This document shows positions 54,946-64,000 of a DNA stretch of 64,000 nucleotides, piece by piece. The notes under the pieces were generated by a model that was not told the origin of the DNA, ran no database searches, and saw only the letters and a program-made list of their open reading frames with translations. Source of the stretch: Cordilura impudica. Its lineage: Eukaryota > Arthropoda > Insecta > Diptera > Scathophagidae. Location: the NCBI GenBank assembly GCA_963682025.1, contig OY821519.1, positions 74,704,314 to 74,768,313 of the forward strand, read 5' to 3'. The translations under genes were made by a program, and so were the position numbers. How positions within the stretch are numbered: position 1 is the stretch's first letter; the number at the start of each line of letters is the position of its first letter.

Positions 54946-55285
54946 TTTCTTGAACAAAATTTTTAAAAAGTAAAATTGGAGATTTTGAATATTAATTTTT
55001 TGACATTAATTTAGAACGGCATAACAATAGGCAAGATGAAAAATACCTTACATATGATTATTTAGGGATCAGGAGAATGCAAAAACGTCGGTGTTGTAAA
55101 TTATTTCAATATCTTTAAAAATGTGAGTTCGATTTTCTTAATCAAGTGGTCTGCGGCGCATTTATTGCTTGGGGAACTTGATATAACGTGGCAGTTTTTC
55201 AACCGATAATAACTTTTGTTGTTTTATTAGAAAGATAATTTACTCTAGATTATGGTCAGTTAATTAATTTAATTAAGTTTTTTTT
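54945..55285 (-). repeat. Dispersed repeat R, copy 3 (second half)
   Basis: Reverse complement of 2365-2720: AGTTTCTTGAACAAAATTTT, AAAATTGGAGATTTTGAA, GCATTTATTGCTTGGGGAAC, TAATTTACTCTAGATTATGG. It directly abuts the poly-T (antisense poly-A) end of the jockey-type LINE. Confidence 0.7.
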
Positions 55286-55549
55286 TATTTTTTTTTTTAC
55301 TATCATCATTACAATTAAAATAATTTATACATATATTTAATATGTACAGTTTTTGAGATTTTACTGCAAGTATTGCAACAAATAATTTACTTTTTTTTTA
55401 ATAAGTGAAAAAACATTTGGAAATATTTACATGTAGGTAAAAAGATAGGGAAAAAACCATTAAGTTTTATAAGAAATTCTGTCTTTCACCCCTTCTTGCA
55501 TCTTCTATTCAGAAGTTACAGTAAAAGTTAATTTTACAAATTTCTTATT

Positions 55550-56875
55550 AAATCAAAACTTGAAGACCTGTTTCTGTCTTCGAATCTTGTTGTTATTTTA
55601 CTAATGACAGTTTTAAACAGCTCTTGTTTAGAATTTCTGTGTAGCAGTGCAGTTGAGTATCTTCTAGGCAGGTTGTATATAATCTTCAAGTTTTTATTTT
55701 GGATAATTTGTAGCTTTTTAAGATAAGTGTTGGCTCATCTCGTTGACCATACCTGGCAGCCATATGTCATTATTGGTCGTATACACATATTATATAATAA
55801 CAGCTTATTTTTCCAATTTAGTTTAGATTTTCGGTTAAGCAGAGGGAAAAGCGCTCTTCCGCACTTTAGTGCATTATCACCCGCTTGTGTGACATGATTT
55901 TTGAATGTTAGTTTTTTTTTATCGAAAACAACTCCCAAATATTTGACTGAATCAAGTATTGGAATTTCAGTCCCATGTATACAAAGTGTTATTTGCGGAA
56001 TTCTTTTTGGTAACTTGTTAAACGGGAAAATAATTGCTTGTGTTTTCCGATGATTTATCTTTATTTTCCATTTGTTGAAGTATTTTTCAGCATGGCTTAA
56101 AGCTTTTTTCATGTTCTTCACTATTGCATTTGAAAGTTTTCCACTCGTTATTAATGCGGTGTCATCTGCATAGAAGGCCGCTGTTTGGTTTCTTAGGGCT
56201 TTAAAGTCTGAAGTATATATAGAGTACAGCGTTGGTGTTAAGATTGATCCTTGCGGAACTCCAGCAGGAATGTGCCTTTGTGTAGATTTTTCGTTATCCA
56301 AATTGACTGCAAAGTATCTGTCTGATAAAAAAATTTTTATAACTTTTTGTAAATATATAGGGTAACCAAATTTACTGAGCTTAAAAATAATTCCATTGTG
56401 CCATATGGAGTCAAAAGCTTTCTCAATATCACGTTGATTTTTGTTGGTATTTATTAAATTTACAATTCTCTTCACCTGATGTATCGTTGAATGTCCTCTT
56501 CTAAAACCAAACTGCTCATTACTCAAAATATTGTTTTGTTCTGTAAATTTATTTAGTCGCGTTAGTATGATTTTTTCAAAAATTTTGTCTAAACCATTCA
56601 ACATACTTATGGGACCGTAGCTTTTGAGTGATTTTTTATCTTTTCCTGGTTTAAGTATTGGTATTACCTTGGCAATTTTGAATTGCTTCGGGAAATAACA
56701 GTTTTTAAGCACCAATTGAAAATTTTTGTAACAAAATTGAAAAATACATTTGACATCCGTTTTAAAACTATTGGTTTTATTCCATCTATACCAGGTGCTT
56801 TTGAATTTTTTTGCTTAAAAATTAAAAATTTTACTTCGTCCACGGATGTCAACATATCAGTTACAGATTGTATGC
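55550..56875 (-). pseudogene. LINE ORF2 reverse transcriptase and C-terminus
   Basis: VDEVKFLIFKQKNSKAPGID begins the RT. After a shift near 56690, KQFKIAKVIPILKPGKDKK, SYGPISMLNGLDKIFEKII and NNILSNEQFGFRRGHSTIHQ follow. NKNQ joins directly to RDIEKAFDSIWHNG, a deletion of a few codons just before the first catalytic D. GVPQGSILTPTLYSIYTSD and the AAFYADDTALI core (YADD) are intact. LKYNMCIRP-type thumb residues (LLLYNMCIRPIMTYGCQVW) end the 326-codon ORF. In another frame below 55735, LKKLQIIQNKNLKIIYNLPR and FKTVI complete the jockey C-terminus. Inactive because the endonuclease and linker are separated and frameshifted. Confidence 0.85.
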
Positions 56876-58400
56876 ACGGTTGCCACTTTGGTGATTTTCT
56901 ACCAAAACTGGTAACTTTTTTTGCTTTGGTAACTTGGTAACTTCGTTTTGATTTTGGTAACTTTTTGAATTTAATTTTTTTAATTTCTGTTCTGTTATTC
57001 TTACTTGTTAACGTGCAAATCGCCTACGTGTAAATTGTGTTCCGCCGCTTACTACCTTAAATAAATTTAAGCCGATGGTAACACTGTTCTAAACAAATAA
57101 GAAGTTTACTAAAACAACTGTGTCATTGTTCTATATGAAATGCACATGCCATTCTCTGCATCTCTGTTCCAGCTATGCTTGCAAAAAATTGCCATCCAAT
57201 ATAGAAGATCTTTGCAGAAAAATTTATAATTTTTTTTCGTATAGCCCAAAAAGAGTTTCAGAACTAAAAGAATTCCAAGAATATTGTAATATTGAGCCAC
57301 ATAAAATACTGGGTGTTTCTTTGACAAGGTGGTTAGCTCTAGAGCAAGTCATTTCTAGAATTTTGGAACAATGCCTTACAATTATATTTTTTGTCATGTT
57401 CTTTAGAAGTAAATGGCATTAAGTCAATTGAAATTTCAAATATGTTAGGTAATGAAGAAATAAAAGTTTACATGATGTTTCTTTCTTACATATTAAAAAT
57501 AATTAACAACTTAAATAAAGAGTTCCAGTCAGAAAGAGTTCGCTTACCATATTTGTATCAGCAACTTCAAATCAATTTCAAGCTTATTGCTTGTAACTTC
57601 ATGGATGACAAGTATGTAAAAAGATGTGCATGTTTGAACGATTGTGATACAAATAATAACCGGTACTATTTGCCATAAATGAATATATATATGGGGAGCG
57701 AATCAGAAAAATACTTAAATTCTGACCAATTTTCTGAGTCACAAAAAATTTTAATAAAACGGCACATACGAAATTTTTACATAGAATTTCTCAATCAATT
57801 AAAAACCAGGTTTGATTTTAGCCGAAATGATTTAAAAGTGTTGCCAATTATAACACCTAACAAAATTTTAAATGAAACTAAAGATTCTATTTTAAATCTT
57901 TTAAATGAATTTTATTATTTGAAAAGTTGTTACAATGACACAATTGTTACTCAATGGAGTCTTCTTACTTTGTTGTCAAATGATCTCAATCAAAACGATG
58001 ATATTACTTCTTTTTGGGAAAATATAAGTTTAATAAAAAATGGGCTTAATGAATATAGATTTAAGGAATTAACTGATTTTATATTTAATTTAATGTGCCT
58101 TCCTCATAGCTCAGCAGCCGCTGAAAGAAAATTTTTTGATTTAAGTTTAATTAAAACCAAACTTAGAAATAAATTAGAATATGAAACGTTAAACAACATA
58201 ATGTTGGCAAAAGAATTGGCTGGTTCCAAAGACCAACATTATGTTTGGTCAGCTAAAGATTATATTAAATAATTTTGTTTTCTTATTTCGTTAAAATGTG
58301 AAGTAGAATACCTGAAGTAATGTTATGTTTATGTTTTTGTTATGTTATTTTGTTTTTAATATATGAATAAGTGATAATTATATATAATATAAAAATATAT
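56876..58400 (+). mobile_element. hAT transposon remnant inserted in the LINE
   Basis: The left end is probably CACGGTTGCCACTTTGG (56876), followed by several TTGGTAACTT-type subterminal repeats to about 56960. No inverted right end was found, so the 3' limit (about 58400) is set by resumption of LINE coding sequence. The 5' part of the transposase, including the zinc finger and first catalytic D, is deleted. Confidence 0.65.
57125..58272 (+). pseudogene. hAT transposase C-terminal half
   Basis: Starts within KCTCHSLHLCSSYACKKLP, then PKRVSELKEFQEYC and GVSLTRWLALEQVISRILEQ (the conserved RW motif), in frame 3. A shift near 57400 leads to frame 1, which contains one in-frame TAA at 57676 and then runs open from 57679 to 58272. 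NLMCLPHSSAAAERKFFDLS with LIKTKLRNKLEYETLNNIML is the hAT dimerisation domain with its catalytic E region. Resembles the ZNF862/KIAA1586-like hAT group as I remember it. Confidence 0.8.
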
Positions 58401-58429
58401 ATGTACTGAATTTTTTTAAGTAATGTCTC

Positions 58430-58665
58430 TCCGAAATATTGGTTGCTCTTTGTAATTTACGTACAGACCTTTTTCTTTGGCCAATTAAGTATAAAGTTAA
58501 TTGAGAAATTTTTTTCTGCCAAATTTGTTTCTCCTTAACTGGAATTCTTTTGGAAGCCTCTTGGATTATGTGAGTAATTTTATTTATAATTTGTTCAATG
58601 TTTGACTCGGCTATAATTGCAGATAGTAAATTATTTCTTCGAATCTCTTGTCTACCCATTGATTG
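58430..58665 (-). pseudogene. LINE ORF2 linker between endonuclease and RT
   Basis: QIINKITHIIQEASKRIPVK, then ISQLTLYLIGQRKRSVRKLQ and ATNISERHYLKKFS. This is the basic helical linker of jockey-type ORF2 (I-x2-LI-x3-R-x2-RR). It ends at the hAT junction. Confidence 0.65.
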
Positions 58666-58713
58666 ATTTCATTCCAATTTGCCATCTGATACAGTAGAAT
58701 AAGTATTTTTCTT

Positions 58714-59370
58714 TCAATAATGGAACCATAATTTGACATGTAACTGGACGTGATCAGAGTTTAACATACCTGGATGAGTTTCTATTGCCGAAATATTGAA
58801 GTTCGAGTTTGTAAGAAGAAGGTCAATAACTGATGCTTGTGTGGGTGTTGAGCGCTGCCCAAATCGAGTAGAGTTGAACGAGTGGATGTAATAATTGGAG
58901 TTCATTTGATGGTTATATAGTTTTCTACCAGCAGTATTGTCTCCTTGGCAGTTCCAACTAGTATGGTGAGCGTTAAAATCGCCGAAAACAAAAAATTCAG
59001 ACGTTGTTATGGTGATTTTGTTAAAATCTTCAATGAAGCTGTTAGTGTATCGTAGGCAGTATGCAGCTGTAAATCTAATTGGCCGGTTATTAATATTTAT
59101 TACAATGGAAACATTTTCAATAATTATTGTTGACATTATTGATATATATTGGTGTGGAATTTTGTTTTAATCGCCACTAATACACCTCCTCCATGGGTTA
59201 ATCGATCTTGACGGTAGATTTTATAATTAAGCAATTTGAATTTGTGTTTTTGTTTTAAAAAAGTTTCATTATAAAAACTACATCGACTTTTTTTTATTTA
59301 AAAACTGTTCTAATTGATATATAACTGTTGGATTAGTTATGCCTTGGGCACTCCAAAGCATAACATTGAT
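58714..59370 (-). pseudogene. LINE ORF2 apurinic-type endonuclease
   Basis: The high end reads NVMLWSAQGITNPTVIYQLE, the start of ORF2 (LWNANGL in intact relatives), and is followed by a damaged stretch (59140-59280). The frame 58714-59136 then has AAYCLRYTNSFIEDFNKI, EFFVFGDFNAHHTSWNC, NTAGRKLY, and near its end NSDHVQLHV with the catalytic SDH. The central metal-binding residues of the first half are lost. Confidence 0.75.
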
Positions 59371-60435
59371 TCTATACATTGTTGTTTCTTTATATGACAT
59401 GTTTAAGCATATTTCCAAGTACTCGCATCTTGTCATATTTTTTTTACATTTTTCTAGAGCATCGACCGCATCAAAGAAAATTTCTACTAGCGTTTCATTA
59501 GAGAGATCATCGTTATCATGATCTATTATTTGAGCTGCTTTAGCTTTTGCTGCGTAGGAAACTTTATTGAGAGCATTATGTGCTCTACTACTTGATGGAA
59601 TTTCATCGGTGCGAGGAAAAATACGCACCTTACTAGTTGATAATATATCATGGTTATTTGGGATATCGTCATCCCAGATGAAAGGATCAGGTTCCGAATG
59701 TTGTGGCATTTTACGAAAGTGTTGTTTTTCTGGAAACTCTTTGTCGTATTTCTAGGTACTCGCGGCGCGATGGTCAGGTTATGTCATCTGCTCGATGATT
59801 AACATTTTTCAAGTTATTCTTAATACAAATAAAATATTTATATATCACAGGGCCGTCACTTGCAACTTTATTTAACTGGCAACTTGAATAGTCATGTGGA
59901 CCTCCACAACCTAGACATACCTTTTTTATAAAACAATTTGATTTGTGTCGGTCCTCTTGCACGACGCCGGGGATTTCTCCAGTGGACCACTATACCATAA
60001 AAGTATTTTATTTTAAATACTTCTCTTTTAGAAATCTGACTTCTGTTAAATTCTAGCATATACAAAGCATCGTCAGATGTGGATCGTGTGGTTTTAATTT
60101 CATTTATGTTTGTTGGTTCTATATTGTACGTATTTTTGAACTCCTCAAGAATCGTTTTTAGTTCAAATTGTGGTAGACCAAAAAGCATAAGTTTAAATTT
60201 CTTGTTGTCTTTAACTGGATGCGTAAAGAATTTAATTTCTTCTTGTTTAAGTTTTTTTAAAGCTTCATTGAAATCAATCAAAGTGTTTGGCATCACTTTT
60301 GTACCTATCGGCATTCTCTTATACTTGGAGTTCGAGCCCAATATATTTATGATATCAGTGAACTTATGACCACTATCAACAATAATTGGAGGATCCACTT
60401 ACTTCACCTTTTTCTTCGCTGGTGTCGTCATCCAT
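59278..60435 (-). pseudogene. LINE ORF1 (gag-like, zinc knuckle)
   Basis: ATG at 60435 (MDDDTSEEKGEVSG), a shift near 60400, then 59892-60398 open with DPPIIVDSGHKFTDIINILG, KFKLMLFGLPQF and KTTRSTSDDALYMLEF. This is the PPI-x-V / KGLHP-type gag of jockey elements. A second shift near 59960 leads to CLGCGGPHDYSSC, a C-x2-C-x3-H-x4-C knuckle. A third stretch (59278-59709) carries an acidic Ser-rich tail and overlaps the start of ORF2. Confidence 0.75.
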
Positions 60436-60644
60436 GTTAGATAGCACTTAGAATCTGTTATTTTCTAGAGGTTTGGGAACTTTAAATCTAGAGTTGTTAC
60501 CCCAAAATTTTTTGCGTTTTTGTGTGGGGACCATTCTCAATTATTGCAAATAATTGAAATTAAAAAATTAATTGTTTGTTTACAAAAATTTAACACGTGA
60601 GAAAAGTTGAATTTTTAATAACGCGACCGTATATTGAGAGTGTC

Positions 60645-60870
60645 AACAAACAACTGAATTAATTTAATTAAAACGCAATTATTAATATCAAAATTTTGGT
60701 GAAAAAAATTTTATTTTGATAATTATTACATATAAATGCATATTCGAAATATGAACTCAATGGGCGTCCGGAAAGCATTGTCCGATGTGGCTCAAATGTT
60801 GCGCACTAAAGTGTTAGATTTAGTGTCACAATAATCCGACTCGCATGTCTTTAAATTAAAAAAAAAAAAT
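60645..60870 (-). repeat. Dispersed repeat R, copy 4 (first half)
   Basis: CAAAATTTTGGTGAAAAAAA, GGGCGTCCGGAAAGCATTGT, GCTCAAATGTTGCGC, TTTAGTGTCACAATAATCCG. Reverse complement of 2200-2400. 60440-60645 is plain AT-rich DNA. Confidence 0.7.
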
Positions 60871-61310
60871 GGCTGTCACCCTAATTATGCAAACGTTTGC
60901 ACATACCATAAAGTCAATGTTCAATAATAATAAAAACATAATGTGCAAACATATGCACACTTATTAACAAACAATTATTTATAAAGGTTAATGTTCCATT
61001 TATAACAACAAATATGACATATAGTTAAACAAATGTTTTAATTATAATTATTCAGCAATAAGTATTTTATTTTAGTACATAAGCACTAAAAATTGTAGAA
61101 TAAAATTTAATGATAAAAACATAACTGAAGAGTCAACTTGTTTTTATTGTTCAACCATTAGGCATTTTAGTGCGTGCATAACATCGACTGGAGTTCTAAG
61201 ATAATACCCAAAACCCTTTTTTAAATAACTTAATTGAATAAATTTATTATACCGCAAACCTATCTAAAAAAAACTAAACAAATTCATTACAATCAATAAT
61301 ACGGAATCCA
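60870..61310. other. Noncoding AT-rich stretch
   Basis: Many ATGTGCAAACAT-like words near 60890-60960 but no clear repeat or ORF. Confidence 0.45.
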
Positions 61311-61314
61311 TATT

Positions 61315-61690
61315 ATCAGGTTCACGCCAATGCAATTGAGTCTGTGCAGAAAAAGTTTTTACTATTTTGTCTACGTGTTTTAGGTTGGAGCTAAATGACC
61401 TACCTACCAAGGCTTATAAGTTTTCCAATTCTTGAGAGTAGGAGAACCATGATGGGTATCACATTTGTATTCATCTTGCGAATGGTTACATTGACCCGGA
61501 GTTTCTTTTATAAAATTTAAATTTCACTATACTTTGTAGATTCACATGACATTTTAATCCGCTTCATTAGGACTATTTTAAGACTAATTATGTTAATTCT
61601 TTTCTTTTCCGCATGATTTGTCAAGACTACAATATGTTACATGTAAATGTAGTGAAAGTAAAGCTCGATACAATTGAATACCTCAATTAG
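61315..61690 (+). pseudogene. Jockey-type LINE ORF2 C-terminal fragment
   Basis: HANAIESVQKKFLLFCLRVL opens the conserved block after the RT thumb. Further pieces in shifted frames are SRRTMMGI / FSNS, CIHLANGYIDPEFLL, NLNFTIL, HFNPLH and KTNYVNSF. The order is that of jockey-clade C-termini, but the sequence differs from the 55.5-kb element, so it is another family member. Confidence 0.65.
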
Positions 61691-61744
61691 CTATTTTTTT
61701 TCTTTATATTTTAATTTGTATGTTACAAATTTATAGCTCTTGCT

Positions 61745-62470
61745 GTTGATGACGATGATGATGATGATAATTTTGATGACAATAATATAGAACCGCAGAA
61801 TGAAAGCACAACCTCTATGAAACCACCACCAATTTTTATACCTTATGTAGTTAATATCAATCAAATGATAAAAAGTGTATCAAATATTATTTCAAATAAA
61901 GAATTTAACTATAAATCTCTTAGGGATGATGGTCAAGTAAAATTATTAACCAAATCTGTAGATTCGTATAGAAAACTAGTAGCTTATTTAGAAACTAATA
62001 AAAGTAGCTATCACACGTATCAGCTGAAAAGTGAACGTTCATATAGAGTTGTCCTTAAAGGTCTTCATTTTACCACTTCTACTTCAGAAATCAAAGCAGA
62101 GCTTTTAGCATTGGGTCATAATGTCAGAGCCGTAACAAATGTGAAAAGTCAAAGAACTAAACAACCATTACCCATGTTTTTCTTAGATATGGACCCAAAT
62201 CCAAATAATAGGCAAATATACGACCTGCGATATATTAATAACGCAGTTGTTAAAATTGAGCCTCAACGAAAAACAACCAATATTGTCCAATGTCATCATT
62301 GTCAACAATATGGCCACACAAAGTCATATTGTAGAAAACCATTTGCGTGCGTAAATGTGGACTTGATCATTCTACAACTGAATGTAAGAAAAGTATGGAT
62401 GCTCCTTTACGATGTATTCATTGTTTAAATAATCATACAGCTAATTACAAAGGATGCAAGGTTTACTAAG
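61745..62470 (+). pseudogene. Jockey-type LINE ORF1 (gag-like), plus-strand copy
   Basis: An acidic start (DDDDDDNFDDNN, from about 61750) precedes PPPIFIPYVVNINQMI, SERSYRVVLKGLHFTTSTSE, LGHNVRAVTNV and QPLPMFFLDMD. NIVQCHHCQQYGHTKSYCRK is a clean CCHC knuckle. A shift near 62350 carries on in another frame with CIHCLNNHTANYKGCK, a second knuckle. The first ATG of the long ORF (61817) is probably not the true start because the frame is open upstream. No upstream UTR is obvious. Confidence 0.8.
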
Positions 62471-62724
62471 CATTACGTCAGAAGCCTTCACCATTAAATA
62501 GAAACCAACGTCATCAACAATATTCTTATAATCAGAATAATTTTCCTCAATTTAATTCACAAACTAATGCTAACAATACAAATTTTTCAGCAAATGCACA
62601 ATATTCGCAAGTTCTAAGACAAAATGCTTCAACTGGAGAAAACAACTGTATGAAAAACATTGAAAATATCTTTGGCCAGCTTATCAATATGCTTAGATTA
62701 CTAATCAACAAGTTATGTAATTAG

Positions 62725-62925
62725 GTTTAAGAATTGCAGTTTGGAATGCCAATGGGCTGTCACAAAAGTTTAATGAAACTGAATATTTTATGAATTTAAA
62801 GCACATAGACACATTCCTAATTTCAGAAACGCATTTTAACGACAAATCTCATTTTAGATTAAAGGGTTACGACTTAATCACAGCAAATCATCCTGATAAC
62901 ACTACTCAACAAAATGAAAAAAATT
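62725..62925 (+). pseudogene. Jockey-type LINE ORF2 N-terminal fragment
   Basis: Starts LRIAVWNANGLSQKFNETEY, then HIDTFLISETHFNDKSHFRL and YDLITANHPDN, the first third of the endonuclease, including the E of SETHF. Similarity stops near 62925, where a T-rich, transposon-flank-like sequence begins. The LINE is 3' truncated there. Confidence 0.8.
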
Positions 62926-62929
62926 TCAT

Positions 62930-63014
62930 GTACTCCGGATGCGATAATTTTTTCTGTGTAGATAACCTTGACATGAGCTCGAAAAACGCAATAAAAAATT
63001 TTTTTTTCGTTTGG

Positions 63015-63045
<31 letters not shown>

Positions 63046-63625
63046 AAAAATTTTTTTTTGGTTAATTTGTTTCGTCCAGCATAACTCGGGAACCACTAGC
63101 CCGATTTAATTGAATTAAATTGTAAAAAATTTAAAATTACAATTCCCTTAATCTGTTTATATATTGTTTTCCTATACAAGCAACAGTTTCCAAGTTAAAA
63201 ATGAATATATAAAGGAAAAAACTTATTTTTGCCTAAAGATTTAAATTTTTTTTTTTTTTTAAATCCATAAAAAATCCCAAATGAAAAAAAATGTCAAATC
63301 TTATTACTTTTACGTAAAGATACATAACCTATGAGCAAAATAAGAGAAAGATCATGAAAATCGATGCACGCGTTTCGCTTTTATTCGCAATTGAGTAAAG
63401 GTATGAATTTAAAAAATTTGCTCGACATATGCACAACTTTGTCTATGGTAAGGTTTTTTCTTTTTTATTACAAAAAAAATTAAAATTTGTTGGGTGACAA
63501 AAATATATGACTTTAAATTAAAAAACAATTCGATATATGTACAAGAAATTATCCTAAGGATATCAACATTAATTAATTATAAAAAAGTTTTAAAAAAAAA
63601 TATCTAAACACAAAAATAAAAACCT
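62930..63625. other. Noncoding stretch, probably 3' region of element E3
   Basis: Contains poly-T blocks (63001-63060, 63248-63262) and TTTCGTCCAGCATAACTCGG with AACCACTAGCCCGATTTAAT. It lies downstream of the E3 coding frame (minus strand), so it may be the element's 3' untranslated and terminal region. No inverted partner is available inside the window. Confidence 0.45.
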
Positions 63626-63630
63626 TCAAA

Positions 63631-63999
63631 TTAAAAATAATTATGTGCTTTTGTCTTTCTTTTATATTGTTGTGGGTCTGTTTCTCTTATTAGGAACCAG
63701 ATATAGTCCCCCATCATAGCTTCGTTCCAAAATCCTTGGTATCGGTGCTCAATTTCTTTCATTTGCTGATGAAAACGCTCACCATGCTCGTCACTCACAT
63801 CGCCCAGGTTGTCCGGAAAGAAGTCCAAGTGCGAGTGTAGAAAATGTATCTTAAGCGACATATTTGCTCCAATTTTTTTATAATTTTGGAGTAGTTGTTC
63901 GACGATCTCTCTGTAATTTGAGCTTTTGTTGTTTCCAAGAAATCCGGAAACAATTTGCCGAAATGAGTCCCAAGCTGCAGCTTCATTTGGTGATAAAAT
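63631..63999 (-). CDS. E3 transposase-like protein (family T), C-terminal part, open to window edge
   Basis: The minus-strand frame is open from the window edge to the stop at 63631, 122 codons. An apparent start at 63861 is only an internal Met: the same frame continues upstream with EAAAWDSFRQIVSGFLG and NYREIVEQLLQNYKKIGAN. Then come MSLKIHFLHSHLDFFPDNLG, SDEHGERFHQQMKEIEHRYQ and MMGDYIWFLIRE, the C-terminal core of family T, ending KRKTKAHNYF. It aligns with E1 7310-7620 and E2a 9600-11200. No break is visible here, unlike E1 and E2. The acidic tail of E2 is absent. The N-terminal two thirds lie outside the window. Confidence 0.8.
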   Translation of the reverse strand: MLSPNEAAAWDSFRQIVSGFLGNNKSSNYREIVEQLLQNYKKIGANMSLKIHFLHSHLDFFPDNLGDVSDEHGERFHQQMKEIEHRYQGFWNEAMMGDYIWFLIRETDPQQYKRKTKAHNYF

Positions 64000-64000
64000 G

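Larger units (their letters stand above)
55281..60440 (-). mobile_element. Jockey-type LINE, interrupted by a hAT remnant
   Basis: Minus-strand order: ORF1 (about 60435-59640), ORF2 endonuclease (59370-58714), ORF2 linker (58659-58430), a hAT remnant (about 58400-56876), ORF2 reverse transcriptase (56860-55735), C-terminus to about 55550, then 3' UTR and a poly-A tail (poly-T at 55281-55308). Nearly full length but with many shifts. About 80-100 residues between linker and RT are missing at the hAT junction. Confidence 0.8.

Noticed and set aside
63001..63060. Poly-T block considered a LINE poly-A tail in antisense
   Set aside because: No LINE coding sequence adjoins it on the minus strand; the neighbour is the E3 transposase frame.

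Overview
The window is AT-rich eukaryotic DNA, almost certainly from a fly (Diptera; probably calyptrate or a close relative). It is a repeat-filled part of a large host gene. The evidence is two spliced exons of an insect-type adenylyl cyclase, Gypsy, jockey-type, Penelope-like and mariner/Tc1 remnants typical of flies, and short dispersed repeats carrying GACGGACGGACAT-type runs. No bacterial operon, rRNA, tRNA or CRISPR was seen.

Host gene: only two exons can be assigned, both on the minus strand. Exon 53882-54031 (50 codons, phase 0) encodes the end of the first membrane domain and the helix leading into the first catalytic domain. Exon 24528-24649 continues the same reading frame (...QRENQQQ then ERLLLSVLP...). 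The sequence matches the ADCY5/ADCY6 type (Drosophila Ac3-like). The intron between them is 29,232 bp with GT/AG ends. The left 24.5 kb and right 10 kb are probably further intron sequence of the same gene.

Layout, left to right: Gypsy pol remnant (about 100-2130, -); dispersed repeat R and noncoding DNA (2.2-5.5 kb); DNA transposon E1 with inverted ends (5.5-7.9 kb, +); a second transposon of the same superfamily, E2a (8.6-12.8 kb, -), carrying a nested LINE and a 397-bp insertion; two small inverted-repeat elements (13.2-13.8 kb); repeat B; an unrelated DNA transposon, family U, with about 600-bp inverted ends (14.6-17.4 kb, +); intron; Tc1 fragment (19.8 kb); E2b (20.65-23.2 kb, +); Tc1 remnant (23.4-24.05 kb, -); Ac3 exon; composite repeat copy I (25.6-30.3 kb) made of ATGAAAA arrays and 0.78-kb modules; one mariner nested in another (31.55-34.05 kb); mariner and Penelope-like remnants (34.2-35.7 kb); large A-rich arrays (36.2-38.5 kb); intron with a foldback repeat (40.8-41.3 kb); composite copy II (43.9-45.7 kb, -); GGGCGTGG-rich dispersed repeats (47.4-48.7 kb and 52.9-53.4 kb); a mariner split by a module insertion (48.7-50.8 kb); a MITE-like element (50.85-51.6 kb); Ac3 exon (53.9-54.0 kb); a jockey-type LINE (55.3-60.4 kb, -) interrupted by a hAT remnant; a second set of jockey-type fragments (61.3-62.9 kb, +); and the 3' part of a third subfamily (E3) of the E1/E2 transposon superfamily running off the right edge.

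The most unusual content is (a) three subfamilies of one DNA transposon superfamily that I recognise only from uncharacterised arthropod proteins, with zinc-binding N-termini and a DDE-like core, (b) the family U transposon with a D/D/D-type candidate core, and (c) the composite leader-array-module-array-tail repeat present twice in opposite orientation. Nearly every mobile element here is broken; only E3, cut by the window edge, keeps an open frame. All family names come from motifs remembered without a database search.
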